In this document: positions 1-13,300 of the stretch, piece after piece
Layout: every line of letters begins with the position of its first letter
Position numbering within the stretch: the stretch's first letter is position 1
From: Takakia lepidozioides
Lineage: Eukaryota; Streptophyta; Takakiopsida; Takakiales; Takakiaceae
Reading direction: 5' to 3'
NCBI GenBank assembly: GCA_030704615.1
Contig: CM060733.1
Location: 57,412,001 to 57,476,000, forward strand
DNA length: 64,000 nucleotides
Translations under genes and position numbers: made by a program
The notes under the pieces: model-generated
What the model saw: the letters and a program-made list of their open reading frames with translations, nothing else
What the model was told of the DNA's origin: nothing
The model's database searches: none

Positions 1-3000
1 CTACGGCAAACATCTTATGAGTACACTGTGATTTTCTCGCTTGGCCAGTTGGAAGTGCCTTTGAAGGACTCTGTCCTTTTGTGACACATTCTTAGAGTGT
101 GAAATTCTTTGCCAGACGGCATCCAGCTGAGGCTGTGACCTCTAATCCATTAGGATATTGTTGATTTCAATTTCCAATACAAAAGATAATTGTATCATCA
201 TGGTAATGTTCTGTATGGCTACATGCCTGAGCCTTTCATGTGCAAATGTTAGGTTACCCTGCTTTTGTTTCCGTATTTTAGCTATGTAATTGACCAGTGG
301 GTACCTCAGGAAATGTTCAGTGTGCAAGAATCCCCTTTAGCCATCCTTCCAGCAATGTCTTCAAGCAGTTTAGTTCAAATGTTTACTTGTCAGAAACTCA
401 GATTTATATAATGGTATGCAACCACGAAGTATAGTCGACGTTGAGTATAGTCTTATACGTGATCTACAGCCACGGTCATGCTGAGAAGTCATTGCGGAGT
501 GTGGCAGCTTGTCACTGCTGCAGATGAAGCTGATGGTTAAGACTTTGTAATTGACAACACAATGTTAATGAGTTGCCTAGTTTAGGGTTTAACTCGGACT
601 GGTGCAATATCTGGTCAAGTTACTATATGGAGTTGGAACGTGCAAACGATTCATGTTTAAGGATAGATATGTGTTCTGTAGGGTAGCAGTAGGAGAATCA
701 AAGTCCTGTCCTTCAGTCCCTTATGGCTGAGAAGACTGAAAGTGCAGAGGCCAATTTTGGCTTGTGCAGAGCAGTCACGGGATCAATTTGCGAGTCTGCC
801 CTGAATCTCATAACAACTGATTATTCCCTGCTGTGTGAAATGCCTCATATTGCTTGATAGTATGATTTCGCAGTCTACTGAGCTGTTGGTGGGTGGTTCA
901 TGCTGGTTCTGATGGTTGTGCTGGAGTGTGGCTGCGCCTAGTCCAATTTCATATTTGAATTTAAGAGTTTGGGAAACAGTAGATTTGACTACTAGGTTCT
1001 GCTGTAAGGGTGTCCTCACACATGAGACATTATATTAGGGTGTTAGGTGTAGTGGGCAGATTCCTGGAAGCACAACTCATGCTGGCTGGTACAAGCTCAG
1101 ATCAATACCAATTAACAGCTTGCTTCCAAACAAGGACTTTTTGCAGAATTTCCACCATGTGGCCCAGACCTCGTCCCACTCACACATGAATTTGTGTTGT
1201 GGAAAGCTTGAGTGGACTGGTATCAAACTTTGGTAGAAGTGCAATTCAATCAACCTTTTTAAGACTCCACAATGTGACCCCTAGAATTAAGTGTCTCAAT
1301 CTTGTGGAGGATGTGGAGGATGTGGCACGTGCCACTTTCTGGAGAGCAAGTCTTTACCATGGTATTAACTAGTTCTGTGCCATCTATGCTTGTGAAATTG
1401 CCTGGATCAGGCTCCATGCGCAAGCTTTGACACTGGCAGCCCTGGCTGGAGCTGCAGTTGTGGAGTATTACGAGCATCAAAGTGGAGACAAGGCCAAGCG
1501 GTATGAGAAGCACATTCAATAAAACTTGTGTTAAACATCCAATGTTTAATAGAGGCTTTGGACCCGAAGAAGATGTGTGGCCAATTATAAGGTGCATGTG
1601 GTCATTTGTGTCGAAAGTGTGGGTGAGGGGAACTATCACCATGCTCAACACCCATGATTAAATACATCAGTATCATGTTATTGCTTTTGTTTGGCATAGA
1701 ATGCCATCAGTTTTATTGGAGCAAAAGTTGTAGTTTCATCACAAGTGCCAAAGTGGGTTTCCTTTTCTTTCTACTCATAAAAGCACATCAGATGTGACAG
1801 TCTATCTGGTTTGTATATGACCAGTAATAAACATAGCAAGTTTAACACACATAACAAGGTTCTTGACGAATCTACCAAAAAACAAGCTTACTGATAATAG
1901 CAAAATGAGAAGATAGCAGCATAACAACGAAAGTAAAGTTAGAACTACTACTGATATTCCCATGATTTTGAAACCCGCATTCAAAATAGAAGTCCACCTG
2001 TCTCTGTGCAAAAATAATTAAACACAAACACAAGTTGAGAAAGGCAAATTCCCTTGTATTTATCATCGAATCAAATCAATGAGTTGAAAGGTTGAAAATT
2101 TGGTGAAACATTACTTCTATAAGACATATGAAGATTTCAAATATTATTGATGCATGATGCAATTTATAAAGATTGACCGATCTCTTCAAATCATACAATC
2201 ACATATCGACATTCCAGAAAACATATGACTTCAACTAAATTTAGTACTCGTTTGTTTGGGGAAAATTTGAAGGTCAAGAAAATAGAGGCAGTCCGAGGGA
2301 CCAATAGGCAGGTACGAGCAAGAGCACTCAGGAAGCTACTGGAGGAAGACCTGTGAAGACCTGTGGGGCTATGGCCGGCCAGCCAGCCTTGGAAGGCTTA
2401 AGCGCCGCCTGACGAGGTTGCGGTGCGGCCTAAGAGGGTAAGGAGAGGAGGATTGGTGGCTCTCTCGCCTCCAACCTACTACGAATTACTAGCAGCAGGG
2501 CCTCCAGTAAAACATGGAAAGACCCAACAGGTACCATCACTATCCCATCACTATATTATATACTAGCTCAAATAAGTATCTAAAATGGCAGACCAAAGGG
2601 GTCATTTCTTAAAGTTTTTTAAGAAAAGAAAAGAAAAATAGAGTAGCCAATGGGGTGGGACTCCAGGGTTGTAGGAATGGCTCATTTGTGAGGCCCTTAC
2701 ACAGCAAGGAAGTAGCAAACATTATGAGGCAGTGGGACCCTCCTTCAAAGGGTGGCAGATATGGCTACCAAGAAGGTGGGTAGAGAATTGCACAACGATT
2801 GCTTAACCTGTAAAGGACGAGCCTGTTTTTTGTGGGCGTGTCCAAAACCAGACATACCCACATGGATGAGGGTATATCTCTCATTTGACAAACATCCAAC
2901 GGGATAAACCGTACGAAATTGATCCTACCTACTTCATGCACCTCCTGTAAGAATATCAGGAGATTTGACCCTGTAATGAGGAAGATTATAACAGATGTGC

Positions 3001-4490
3001 TAGGCAAAATTTTCTACCATTCCCCATTTTCATAGTGAAAAATTGGTTTGATCAAGCAGATGGCCTACCATTTACAATTTTCCTTCATACAGGCTATCCA
3101 GATTCTGATCATATGGCACCTACAGCATGTCCACCCAAAAATCCAAAGCCAAATTCCAAAAATTCACAATGGTTGCTTCGTATGGGAAAACAGGGGAATA
3201 AAAATGGCCATTTTTACCATGGGGCGCCCAAATCATCCCAAATGTGTCTCAATTTCTTAGGGAAGCAAAATTCCTCTGGTCATGTTGTTGCTAGCCTTCA
3301 TACTCACTACCCTGAAAAAAAATGACACCATTCTAGGCTGTTTACATGTAGAGATTGCCAAAAAACCAATTACCTACTTGAATCCCAGCTCAGGCCAACT
3401 ATTGCTTGAGCAGGTAGAGACTTCCGGGCAAGAAAAAGGGGCCACCTCAGCAATTTCGATGAAATGACAGGAGCCCTGGCGCCACCCTTCGCGCGTGCCG
3501 TGGGGCCTGCCGCTGTCCACACGGGTGGACATGCAGCCCCCGCTGGCACCCAGTCGCCCCAAAATCCCCATACCCACTCCCATTTGCTGTGCCACGTGGT
3601 GAAGTCAACGCTACCGGAGGCCCCAAACCATCAGATTTTGGGTACCCCTGCACTCCAAAAATTCCTGACGGCGGTCCTTTAGGTTTTTTAGAATGCCATC
3701 GACGCAGGGGGCGTAGAATTTAATAAGCTACACTTTTCATTCATGGCTCAATTTCATCCAACTTCATCTGCAACTTTTCCATCCATTTGAAGTTTTGACG
3801 CCACCGTCCCTTAGGGGTTAAGCACCCTTCACACTTGGTGATAAGTCTCTGATAGGGTGGTGGTAGGCGCACCCTCATTTTAGCCCGATTCACACATAGG
3901 GTGTTATTAAACGGAAATGTTGAGGTGGCTGCCATGGTGGCAGAGGATGTTAGCACATAGTTAAGGGGAGTGTTAGTTACCACTCAATCCAAAAATAAAG
4001 ATTCCTCATTAATTTTCTTTTTAACATAACAAGCCTACAGATAGGTCCTATAAGTCATTGCTACGAAACCCCGCTCTCTACCTGTCGTCACCCTCATTCT
4101 TCCAACCCCTACGGTCTGTCTGTCTGCACACTGCAGTCAGGATTCAGTATGCACAATGCTGGAAGTTCAATCACTGGATTTCTACTCTTCACTACTACTA
4201 CATTCAATTATTTGTTTGTTACTACACACTATGGACAAAATTTTGAGCTTCAACAATTGTGAGCCGTCGTAGAATGAAAAATATCAGTAAGTTCCAATTT
4301 TGAGTTCAAAATTCAGTATATTTCTCTTTATTTTACACTTCATCTGTACGTTCTCCAACTTGTCACCAATGATCGGTATATTTTTTTGATTTTCTGGAAT
4401 TTTTCTAAATCTGTAATCTACAAGAACCCACATAAAATCATGCTAGTATTATTTTCTACAATGCAGCACATGCGCAGAATAACAACGGCA
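1..4490. other. Gene-free stretch with no recognisable coding capacity
   Basis: Reading frames here are short (under about 130 codons), overlap on both strands and carry no motif I recognise. The sequence is AT-leaning with scattered stop codons. The only structure I can support is one half of a dispersed repeat pair at 2763-2805 (see its own entry). No RNA gene is visible. Confidence 0.5.
2763..2805. repeat. Dispersed repeat, copy 1 (partner at 7151-7193)
   Basis: About 43 bases beginning GGCTACCAAGAAGGTGG recur with a few substitutions at 7151-7193, some 4.4 kb away, in the same orientation. The match ends abruptly on both sides. It suggests that both places carry pieces of the same larger decayed element, but no family can be named. 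Confidence 0.55.
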
Positions 4491-4499
4491 ATGAATGAG

Positions 4500-4942
4500 G
4501 TCCATCGAGGAAAGGGAAGAAGAAAGTGAGCCTATCTTCAGATTCCACATCTGTTGAAGTGCAGTCACATAAACCACGACAGCCGAATTGGGAATAGGGG
4601 GAGACAATGGCCTTTCTCAAGGCGAAGAGGGATGAGTACATTGCCTCCATCGAGATGAACGTGATCCCCCTGTGATCACTTTGAGATTGCAACAATGAAG
4701 TGGAAGAAAATTTTGTCAAGTGTTATGGGTGCAGGTTATTCTCAACACTTGAGAAATGGACTTGCCTGCAAAGACAAATGACAGTCTATTTATTGGGAGA
4801 TCAAAAAGATTATGATTACATGTTGGATACTGGGCATAACGAGGATTATTGGTCAATGTTCCCCCAGGATAATGGTGCTTTGCATTTACCCAGAGTCTTC
4901 AAGAGAACCATCTATGACATGATAGCCCGCTGCAAGCTATGA
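4500..4942 (+). pseudogene. Decayed Myb/SANT-like (trihelix-type) DNA-binding protein fragment
   Basis: Three frames in succession spell one protein. The first piece includes KPRQPNWE, a stop, then GETMAFLKAKRDEYIASIEM. The second reads HFEIATMKWKKILSSVMGAG and continues to GLACKDK before a stop. The third reads DYDYMLDTGHNEDYWSMF and ends IYDMIARCKL. The spaced tryptophans in a helical context look like the trihelix or Myb/SANT-like domain found in plant transcription factors and in some transposon-encoded proteins. The stop after CKDK falls where the third tryptophan would be expected, as a TGG to TGA change would give. At least two stops and two frame changes make this a pseudogene. The family call is from memory of the pattern and is moderate at best. 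Confidence 0.45.
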
Positions 4943-6180
4943 AATTTGCACCATAGGCCAACTTATAAATCACACAATAGACACGAATCTCAACATGAAT
5001 TGTTTTCCTTTATGTGGTGTCTTTTTTCTTGAGAATAGGTCTCAATTTCTCAACAATATCAAACAAGGTTGCCTTGTTCATGCGAAAATTTTCTACCCAT
5101 GTGTCCTGTAAAGAAAAATCTAAATAATTTGGTAGTGGATTTAGGCTTGTCCCAATGGCCTAGGTTAAGAGACAATACACTCATAGCACTCGAAATTTTG
5201 TAGTCATGCAAGACAGCACTAACAATAGCAAATTGAGAATCCATGATGTGTTGCGAATAATTGACTTTCAAAAAAGGGTCAACAAAGGGTGAAGCTACCG
5301 TCTATCTTGAGGCGTTGCACACTTGTTTGATTACTTCTACCAACAACATAATAGTAGCCATAAATAGAACATCCTCAAAGTGATTGTCCATGATACCAAG
5401 AACCTGCGACCGGATGAACAAATAAGATATAGGAGACCAGATGAACAAATAAGACTAGATGAGCAATAACGTAAACTGATTTGCAATAGCGCAAACAAAA
5501 CTGGCCTACAACATTAAAAAAATCTAGCAAAAACGATGAGAAACAATGAACAAGACAACATGAAATAAGGAAGCCGAGACCTGCCAACAAGAGACCCAAC
5601 GAGCACAAGAGATCTAAGAGCAAAAGACGAAGAAGTGACGGTTGGTAGTGGTGGCTATCAGGTGTGATTCATGTGATGATGGTGACAATGTTACCTCAAT
5701 GTTATCTAGCAAGTGTGAATAGACGAGTGATAGCCTAGCTCGTATTATCTAGAGTTAGGTGTTAGTTAGCCACATGGACGTTAAGCTGGGTGTGAAATCT
5801 TGACAGTGGCAGCCCTTAGATCCATACCCCTCCTCACGTAAGGGATTGTTTTAGGTGTTGTCACCATGGTAATTTTATTCTGGCAGGGTGGATTTCCACC
5901 ACCAGCTTTAAGGGCATTATCATCCTTTGTGCTCTAGCTAACATCCACAAGGAACAGTCAAAGTACAACTCTTCTAATTTAAGTTGGTTGAATTTTTCCT
6001 GATTTTCTGACCGTTTGCTGAATTTTATGCAGCACCACGATTTACGACGTTGAGTAGGATACCCGATGAGTGCCTTTTAGCTGATGGCCAACACCACAAG
6101 GGGGTGGGAAGGCTCATGAACAGAAGTGAATGTATTGTAACAGTTTTTATTAGCGACCACCCGATATTCGTTTCTAGGGG
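4943..6180. other. Intergenic stretch, nothing recognised
   Basis: No coding motif, RNA gene or strong repeat was seen. Short frames on both strands lack any family signature. Confidence 0.4.
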
Positions 6181-6189
6181 ATGATGATA

Positions 6190-7050
6190 GGTACGATATG
6201 GAGAACATCACGACGTTTGACAAGCGTATTGTGGTTTTGATTGGGCATCCCAGAATGGACATCGTCTTGTTGAGGGGTGCACCGGGCCAATGTTTCACTA
6301 TAATTAGTTTTGGAATGTTGGAGGCTGGGCAACATGACATTCGAAAGCTGTCATACCCGATGGTTGTGGATGCCGAGTGGGATTTCCAACATGTGGTGGA
6401 ATGTTCCATTACGGAAGGATAAGTGACCATGGTGACCCCCACAAGACGGGCAACTGGTGCAGATTATGGGATTGCTATGCCCAACTGCTCAGAACGACTA
6501 GCTTCTCACTTGCATCCACGTGGGAATAACGTTTCACAAGAATGAGGATGATCTCCCTCATCTACCATCGAGGACATCTGGATTCCCAATAGAGCTCCTC
6601 GGAGCTACATGAAGGTGCTCAATCGTGAGGTTGATAATATGGGCAAGCTCTACCTGCACGCAGTTTCACAAACATCAAGCACAAGTCTTTTATTGGCGGT
6701 TCGTGCCGGCGTGGAATTTGATTAATCTTTTGGGGGAGATGGACAACAAGAATGTGGTTCCCTTCGATCGACCGAGGCCTTCAACGTGGTCATCCGGAAG
6801 GCTTTTGACGAAGTGACAGAAGGGCTGAGAGAATTATTCGTCCAAGTCGTGTTTGAAGGAATGTTACCGAGCTGGTTCTTCACCGAGTCGTCAAGAAGAA
6901 ATGAGTGTACTCGGATTGGCACTAAAAGCCCCTAACACAAGTGTGAAAGGTGCATTAGACTACTTAAATTGTCTCCATCTCCGACTTGACAATCTTTCTA
7001 CGAAAATCTTTCTATATGGTGAAGAGCCTCGAGAAGAAACATAAGTTTCC
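6190..7050 (+). pseudogene. Unidentified degenerate coding-like sequence
   Basis: Plus-strand frames at 6198-6422, 6625-6816 and 6778-6904 read like one broken protein. The last of these includes FNVVIRKAFDEVTEGLRELF and continues through a hydrophobic, Trp-containing stretch. The pieces are separated by stops and frame changes, and codons look protein-like rather than random. I do not recognise the family. Its position between copies of a short dispersed repeat and a local tandem duplication suggests a decayed mobile element, but that is inference. Confidence 0.3.
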
Positions 7051-7350
7051 CATGGTTTGTCAGATTGACACAATTATGCTACGATCTACTACGCCCTATA
7101 TTCACATATGAAACTTTTGAATTACTAGCAATGGGCATTAATTCACATAGGGCTACCAAGAAGGTGGATAAAGAATTATACAACGATTGCTTCCACTGCC
7201 TAGATTGTCTCCTTCTCCGACCTTACCAATCTTTCTACAAGAATCTTCATATGTGGTGAAGAGCCTCGAGAAGAAAAAGAAGATTTCCCAACGGTTTGTC
7301 AGATTGACTCAATTATGCTACGGTTTACTAGACATCAAACGTCATTCCCA
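6961..7350 (+). repeat. Diverged tandem duplication, about 240-bp period
   Basis: The block containing TTGTCTCCATCTCCGACTTG and, about 60 bases on, GGTGAAGAGCCTCGAGAAGAA starts near 6968. It recurs about 240 bases later near 7204, followed in both copies by a shared TTTGTCAGATTGACNCAATTATGCTACG segment broken by small changes. Copy 1 runs about 6961-7120 and copy 2 about 7197-7350. The second half of the dispersed pair (GGCTACCAAGAAGGTGG, 7151-7193) lies between the copies. Confidence 0.65.
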
Positions 7351-7626
7351 TATTTGGAAGTGCATGCAATGGGCATGAATGTCAAGAGCCCCACAGTCAC
7401 AACCACTCCAATTGTGGTGGTGTTGTATACATTTTTCTTCTATGTCCGTTGGCTTGACTGTCTATAAAATGTGTGTAGTGGTCATAAGCAAAATAATTCT
7501 TAGTTAAATGTCAGCCTTTGAATTCGCTGGCTAGTTTTCCCTTTAACGAGTTGGCCTCCAATGTTGCTTCTATTTTTGTTATAGTCGTATTTGGACTTCT
7601 ACATATATATAGATCAAATGTCTCTT

Positions 7627-7650
7627 TTATATATATATATATATATATAC
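7627..7650. repeat. (TA)n microsatellite
   Basis: A run of about eleven TA units lies in an AT-rich stretch with no gene. From here to 9.06 kb I see no coding sequence; a minus-strand frame at 8680-8964 is open but unrecognised. Confidence 0.85.
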
Positions 7651-9083
7651 CACACAATTATGTTGTCGCACTTCTGATCATACTGTATTCAAACATAAAG
7701 TAGAACAGATCTTTAGAGCTGCACTTCATATCAAATTTTAAATTAAGAAATATTATTAGTTTTACACAAAAATAAAGGCAATTGATAATTGAAATGTTGA
7801 ATATGTCAAAGAAACAAAAGAATTTAAAAACAATTATATGATCGAATAGTTGTTTTTTCCTAATAGAATGTGAATATTCAGTTTTTCAATCATACTAATG
7901 AGCATTTAAAATAATTCTTCATGTCAGATTTTATGCTTCAAGCGAGAAAATACGGACTCAAGTCGTGGTGGCTATTGTAGTCAAAACAACTTGTGGTCAG
8001 TGACTCAAATTCTCATACACAGCTGTTCATTGTAGTAGGTGTGAAAACATGCTTATGTCGTTTTCCGCAACCAAATCTCGAGGATGCACCACAAATGGAA
8101 CATCATCAACACCTATGAACGTTGTGTTTTCTTTACATTCAACACCCATGGACATCATGTTCACAACACGCTAGACTCTTGTTTGTAGCCTAGCTACGAT
8201 ATGAGCCTAACCTTGTGAGCTCGTGAGCTCAGCTCATGCAACTTACTAAGCACGAGCGCATGATGGTACTGTATGAGAACTAGACCCTATACCCTATGAT
8301 ATGAAAAAGATGGTTTATTTAATGTGGAAAGAAGATGAGAATGAGCAAAAACAAAAAGCCCACAAGTCATACTAGGGTTGCCTATCAATACCACCGCCCC
8401 CACAACCAACCTTATCATCCACTTTATTGAGTTTTATTATTATTATTTTATATTATTTATTTATTTAAGAGAAAAGGGGGGATAGTCTTAGTTACTGAGA
8501 TTACTGATACCCCAACACAGCTCTTCTAGCTAAAATGCCCCAATAGCGCAGCCACCAATTTTAAACGGGATTGTGCCGCGTTGCCGCGTCCCCAATAGCA
8601 CATTCTTGCACTTCAAAAATGGTGAGGGTCCCCTGTTCTCTAAATAGTGACCCTCACCAACTTTTGTCCCACTCCCGCACTATCTAATGCGCTCTTGGGG
8701 AGCGACATTCTCCCACACAACCATAGGATCTGCTGCCCTTATGGACTGGGAGTCTCTTCTTGCTACCGCCTCGTGTGGCGGGGCCCCCCATGGTCGGCGA
8801 TCTGCCACCTCAGCCTCTGATATGGTGGGTTGCTGGGGCTCTTGCCACACACTATCTAGCTTGCGTGCCTCACCATATGCCCCACTAAAATAGTGATAGA
8901 GCGGCAGTTTAGTGAGAGACTGCTGGTCATGCTCTAAGAGATCTAGATTTGCTCCTTGCAGCAAAGAAAGTTTTTAAGGAATTGAGGGGTGTGAACTTTG
9001 CAGCTATCATGTATTGGGCAAACTATTTCATTGAACCAGGACTTGCTGTATGTACAATATACAATTTACAATATAGTACAGTA

Positions 9084-9135
9084 TTTATTCAAGACTAACA
9101 ACAAATATTATTTTTTGTTGTTAGTCTTGAATAAA
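9084..9135. repeat. Perfect 22-bp inverted repeat with 8-nt loop
   Basis: Arm 1 (9084-9105) starts TTTATTCAAGACTAACAAC and arm 2 (9114-9135) is its exact reverse complement. The loop is TATTATTT. With one mismatch the pairing extends about three further bases outward. The structure could be a foldback transposon remnant, a small-RNA precursor stem or a cruciform-prone site. No gene is adjacent. Confidence 0.85.
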
Positions 9136-9636
9136 CACTATTCCTTTTGATATAGTATGGCCTCCTGACCTAATTAGGGCACCCTTTTATACAATTTTTA
9201 CCATATATAAGAGAATCGACTAAAATTGGCTGATAAGTTTTAGACAAAGTAACAATTTTTTTATTTTTTTATTTTTGTGTAGAGGCATGTTGAAAGCATA
9301 CCTCAAATAAAATGAGGATGATTTGGAGAATGAATTTCCCTATAAAATTCAGAGTTAAAATCATTTAAAAAAAATACAGAACAGGGGGATTGCAGCCCTG
9401 ATAAATTTTATTAATAAGTTATTCGGGGAAAAAATCCCTTTTAAACCATAAGGCATACACACCCTAATCAGTGAAGATCGAACCCCACCCCCTTCCCGGG
9501 GTAAGCGAACACTCAAATCAAATTTAATCATGGGAATGAAGATATTATAGGAGAACAATATAAAAACTCAATAATGCAAAGCGTGCGATCTTTTCAGTTT
9601 TCAAATCTTTCCCACCCCCTCTCAAGAGTGAGACAA

Positions 9637-9687
9637 ATTGGAGTGACACCAGATACGAGTGATACTAGTATGGAGTGTCACTCCAAT
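9637..9687. repeat. 13-bp perfect inverted repeat
   Basis: ATTGGAGTGACAC (9637-9649) and GTGTCACTCCAAT (9675-9687) are exact complements around a 25-nt spacer. Related GGAGTGACATGG and GGGGTGACATGG strings follow near 9755-9782, so the motif is locally repeated. It may be the end of a small inverted-repeat element. Function unknown. Confidence 0.7.
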
Positions 9688-10083
9688 CAGTGTACTCCCA
9701 CTTGGTGTCATAAAGTTTAAGTAAAAGGGTACAAAAAGAAAGTGATACAAAACAATGGAGTGACATGGCATTGGGGTGACATGGACCGCGATGCCACAAC
9801 AATCCAGCAAAAAATCGAACTTCATACCTACCTTCACCATTATTCTACCATCATTCTACTCCTCCATACCTCATACTCCATACTCAACAGATTGTGGTAT
9901 TTTAAAAGCTTTAATAGTGAGTACGGGGTGGGGATGATTTGATAGGGGGCCTGCCGGAGGAGATGCCGCCCGCAACCGGCGAAAGTACCGTCAGATCGCA
10001 CGCTTGCCTAAAGTTCTTAACTTCTTACATAATTCCTCCATTATCTAGCTTCCCATTGGCTACACCCAGGGTATATTCTCCTA

Positions 10084-10090
10084 GATAAGG
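10084..10090 (+). promoter_or_regulatory. Possible I-box upstream of the SBPase gene
   Basis: GATAAGG matches the I-box consensus (GATAAGR) known from light-regulated photosynthesis genes and lies about 225 bases before the SBPase start codon. One short motif is weak evidence, and the transcription start site is not known. The region between here and the ATG is pyrimidine-rich. Confidence 0.25.
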
Positions 10091-10215
10091 ATGAAATATC
10101 GATGTATTCATCCATTTATTCATCCAAAGGAGAGAAGAGGCCCGTCCAGTGGAACAGTGAGCGAATGGCGGCCTCTCCTTCCGATCGCGCACACCAGCCA
10201 CACGTTCCCCATAGC

Positions 10216-10218
<3 letters not shown>

Positions 10219-10247
<29 letters not shown>
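10219..10247. repeat. (CT)n tract in the SBPase leader or promoter
   Basis: About fourteen CT units, followed by two diverged CTCTCTCGAT copies, lie 65-95 bases before the SBPase ATG. Pyrimidine-rich patches of this sort are common in plant core promoters and 5' leaders. All long frames through this tract on either strand are artefacts of the repeat. Confidence 0.8.
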
Positions 10248-10250
<3 letters not shown>

Positions 10251-10311
10251 CTCTCTCGATCTCTGCGATCTTGATTCCGTCGTGCAAGTGTCTGTGTGTC
10301 TTGTAAGAGAG

Positions 10312-13300
10312 ATGGCAACAGTGATGGCTGCAGCCAGCACCATTTCGGCTCTCGGTGGTCGCTTGACTACCAGTGCAGCTGCTGGAAATAGCCAAAGCTG
10401 TGTGGCCCAGGCAGCTGGCCCCGTGCGAGTGGTGTCATCGGCCTCCAACCTCGTAAGTGGCTGCATTTGATGAAATATAACTCTTGGAGGCATGTTATGC
10501 TAGAATTATGTGGTATCGGTTTACTGCGGACCTGCGTCCGTCGATTTTGCGCATTTTGTTTCATTTTTCAAAGATTGCATGAGTTACTTGTCTCGTGAAT
10601 TGGTGCAGATAGTGTCACTCGTCTGAATTCACCTACGTTCAGGTTAGTCTAGTATTATTGCTGCGGCAATTGCAAGAGGACTAATTAGCTGCACTATGCA
10701 AGCTGCACACATTCTGATTAGTCTCTTTTTGGAGTGCTTGCAGGGAGGGAAAGGAAGCTCGCTCTATGGAAAGTGTATTCCAACTTCCCTGGGTGTTTTG
10801 TCTCAACGGGCGTCTTCGACCTCAAGAGGTGCACTTACCAGAGCTGAGCTTGGAGACAGTCTGGTAAGTCCAATGCTGCAGCTTAGACTGGTGTCTTCTC
10901 CTTTCTTCGACAGAAAAAAACAATAGTGATAGAACCTATGGGACGATTGCGCAACAAACAAAGAAATAACTAAAATAGCAGAGGCCTAAATTGCTGGTCG
11001 AAGATGAGTTCCTTAGGAAGGTAAGGGACTAAGCATGTCTGATAGAAACGTAACTGAATGCCTTTGCGGAGGATGAGCAGCCTCCGGTATCTCCCTCGGA
11101 TCTCATCATGTATGGGGCAGGATAATGGAAGTGATGGTTTAACAAAGTAGTACAATCAGGCTCATAGCGAGTGCACTTTTGTCTTGGCGGATAAAATTTC
11201 TAAAGAGAGAACGAAAGAAACAGTGAGCAGGGAACTTGGACACGGAAAATGCACGAGCTGCTGGAATGTGAACATTTAGAATCCTAGAAAAGCAAATCAA
11301 AACCTGACAAGTGTAAGTATCACACGTCCAAGATAAAAGACATTTACTTGATCACCACTGGGAGGTGCTACAGTGTCACATTTGACTCATTGTTAACAAA
11401 TTCAATCTAAACCCTCAAGCTGGCAAGTTTCTCATCTTCTAATTTTTGCTCTCCATAAGTCACAGTTACTGGAATTGATGGGAACATGGTAGTGAAAAAC
11501 TTAGATTCGCCAAGTATTGAATGAGCATATATTCAATCCATGGCAATGAGCAACAGTGTGAAGAACTGAACCAATTGTGTCACCACTCTCAAGCGCTGGT
11601 GATTGGGCTATTCAAGTCTGTCTTTCAAAGAAATAACCACTAAGTTCACGTAATCGGGTGTCAATCTCAAGACAGATTTGCCAATACCTCTCACATCCAG
11701 TGACATCCTGCATGCAAGAGTTGCCTTTGACCTCAAGCACGACAATTTTGATATGGACAACAGCCATCCTACAACAAACAATGTACCAAATGCAGCGAGG
11801 TCTGTCGTAAGGTTGCAAAAGTCTATGTTCACAATGTGTGTCCGAGGAATGGCTGAAATCCCTGAACCAATGAACTGGAGACCCTTTGCTGGCAGCCAAC
11901 AGTCCTGCAGTCATTGGAACCTGTCAGGAAGATGATAATGCTGAATATACTGTTCTGATTGCAGGAGGAGTTCCTCTCAAAGGCCACAACTGACAAGAGT
12001 CTGGCCAGGTTGTTAGTTTGCATGGGTGAGGCCCTCCGCACTATTGCCTTCAAGGTCCGGACTGCATCGTGTGGTGCCACTGCCTGCATCAACACCTTTG
12101 GTGACGAGCAGCTTGCAGTCGACCTTCTTGCCAACAAGCTCCTCTTTGAGGTCTCTTTTCTGGTTCGATAGTCCTGTTGTGTTTTTTTCGTCCTTTCAGC
12201 CTCTCAAAACTTCTAAGTTCCTTCCTTCCTTCCTTTCCCCCCTCTCCTGTCCCCCATTGGCATGACCTCTGACTGTTTCTATTCTCCCTCTCTACACTGT
12301 GCCTGCACAATGAGCTTCATGCTCTTTTGCAAAATCGCTTCTCCTGCTCTACCTCCTCTTGACTCACGCTGCTATCATGTCACGGCTCTTTGATCCACTG
12401 GCCTGACTTGTTCCGTCAGATACCTTACTTTTGTTGGTGATGATGAATTTAAATCAGCTCTGTTCCAGTACCAGCATCTACTGCAGAAAGTTTCCCCTGA
12501 TACATATGTTACAATATAACCAGCTTTCACTGAGACTCTATTAGGTTTGTGTTTCCCTTGAAAACCCAAGGAAGGCGGTCTTTCTCCTCTCACATGTGAA
12601 CTTGGTGCATTCCAGGCTTTACGTTTTTCACATGTTTGCAAGTATGCTTGCTCTGAGGAGGATCCTGAGCTCCTGGATATGGGCGGCCCGTCAGAAGGTA
12701 ATATCAGGGGATCATCCTCAATGGGGCCTAGGGTCAGCTTCAGCATCACATTGCCCTGCTTAGTCAGCTTGCCTGTTGCCCTTGAGTTTCAGGTTTAACC
12801 ATAGACAACTTTAAATTGAACAGGTGGCTTCAGCGTGGCCTTTGATCCCTTGGACGGCTCCAGCATTGTTGATACAAACTTCACAGTTGGGACCATTTTT
12901 GGAGTTTGGCCGGGTGACAAGCTAACCGGAATCACAGGGAGAGACCAGTCTGCAGCAGCCATGGGTATCTATGGACCACGAACCACTTACGTGGTTGCTG
13001 TTAAAGGCTTCCCTGGTACCCATGAATTTCTGCTGCTGGATGATGGTAGGAAGACTTTCCACCTTGTAACTCCTCTCCCCGATCTTTGGTTGTTTCTTGA
13101 AAATGTAGCTCTCTGGACATGTAAAGTTGTGTTGTTGTCCGGTCAAGCCTTGGTTTGCTTGAAACAGTAATTCTATCAGAGCACATATGATGTCAGATCA
13201 AATGTAAGTCAATTGTCTCCATTAACTACTACCTCCACTGCTCTTGGGAGAGATTGCATACAATCTATCTCAAAGCAGAGAGAGCTACAGAAATGCTTTC

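Noticed and set aside
1259-1651. 130-codon minus-strand frame as a gene
   Set aside because: No motif was recognised, a competing open frame lies on the other strand, and there are no neighbouring exons.
8680-8964. 94-codon minus-strand frame as a gene
   Set aside because: It lies in a locally GC-richer patch where both strands are open. No family similarity or splice context was seen.
10025-10493. Several frames over 90 codons on both strands around the SBPase start
   Set aside because: They exist because of the CT/GA microsatellite (ER and SL repeats in the translations). Only the frame opening at 10312 continues into SBPase.
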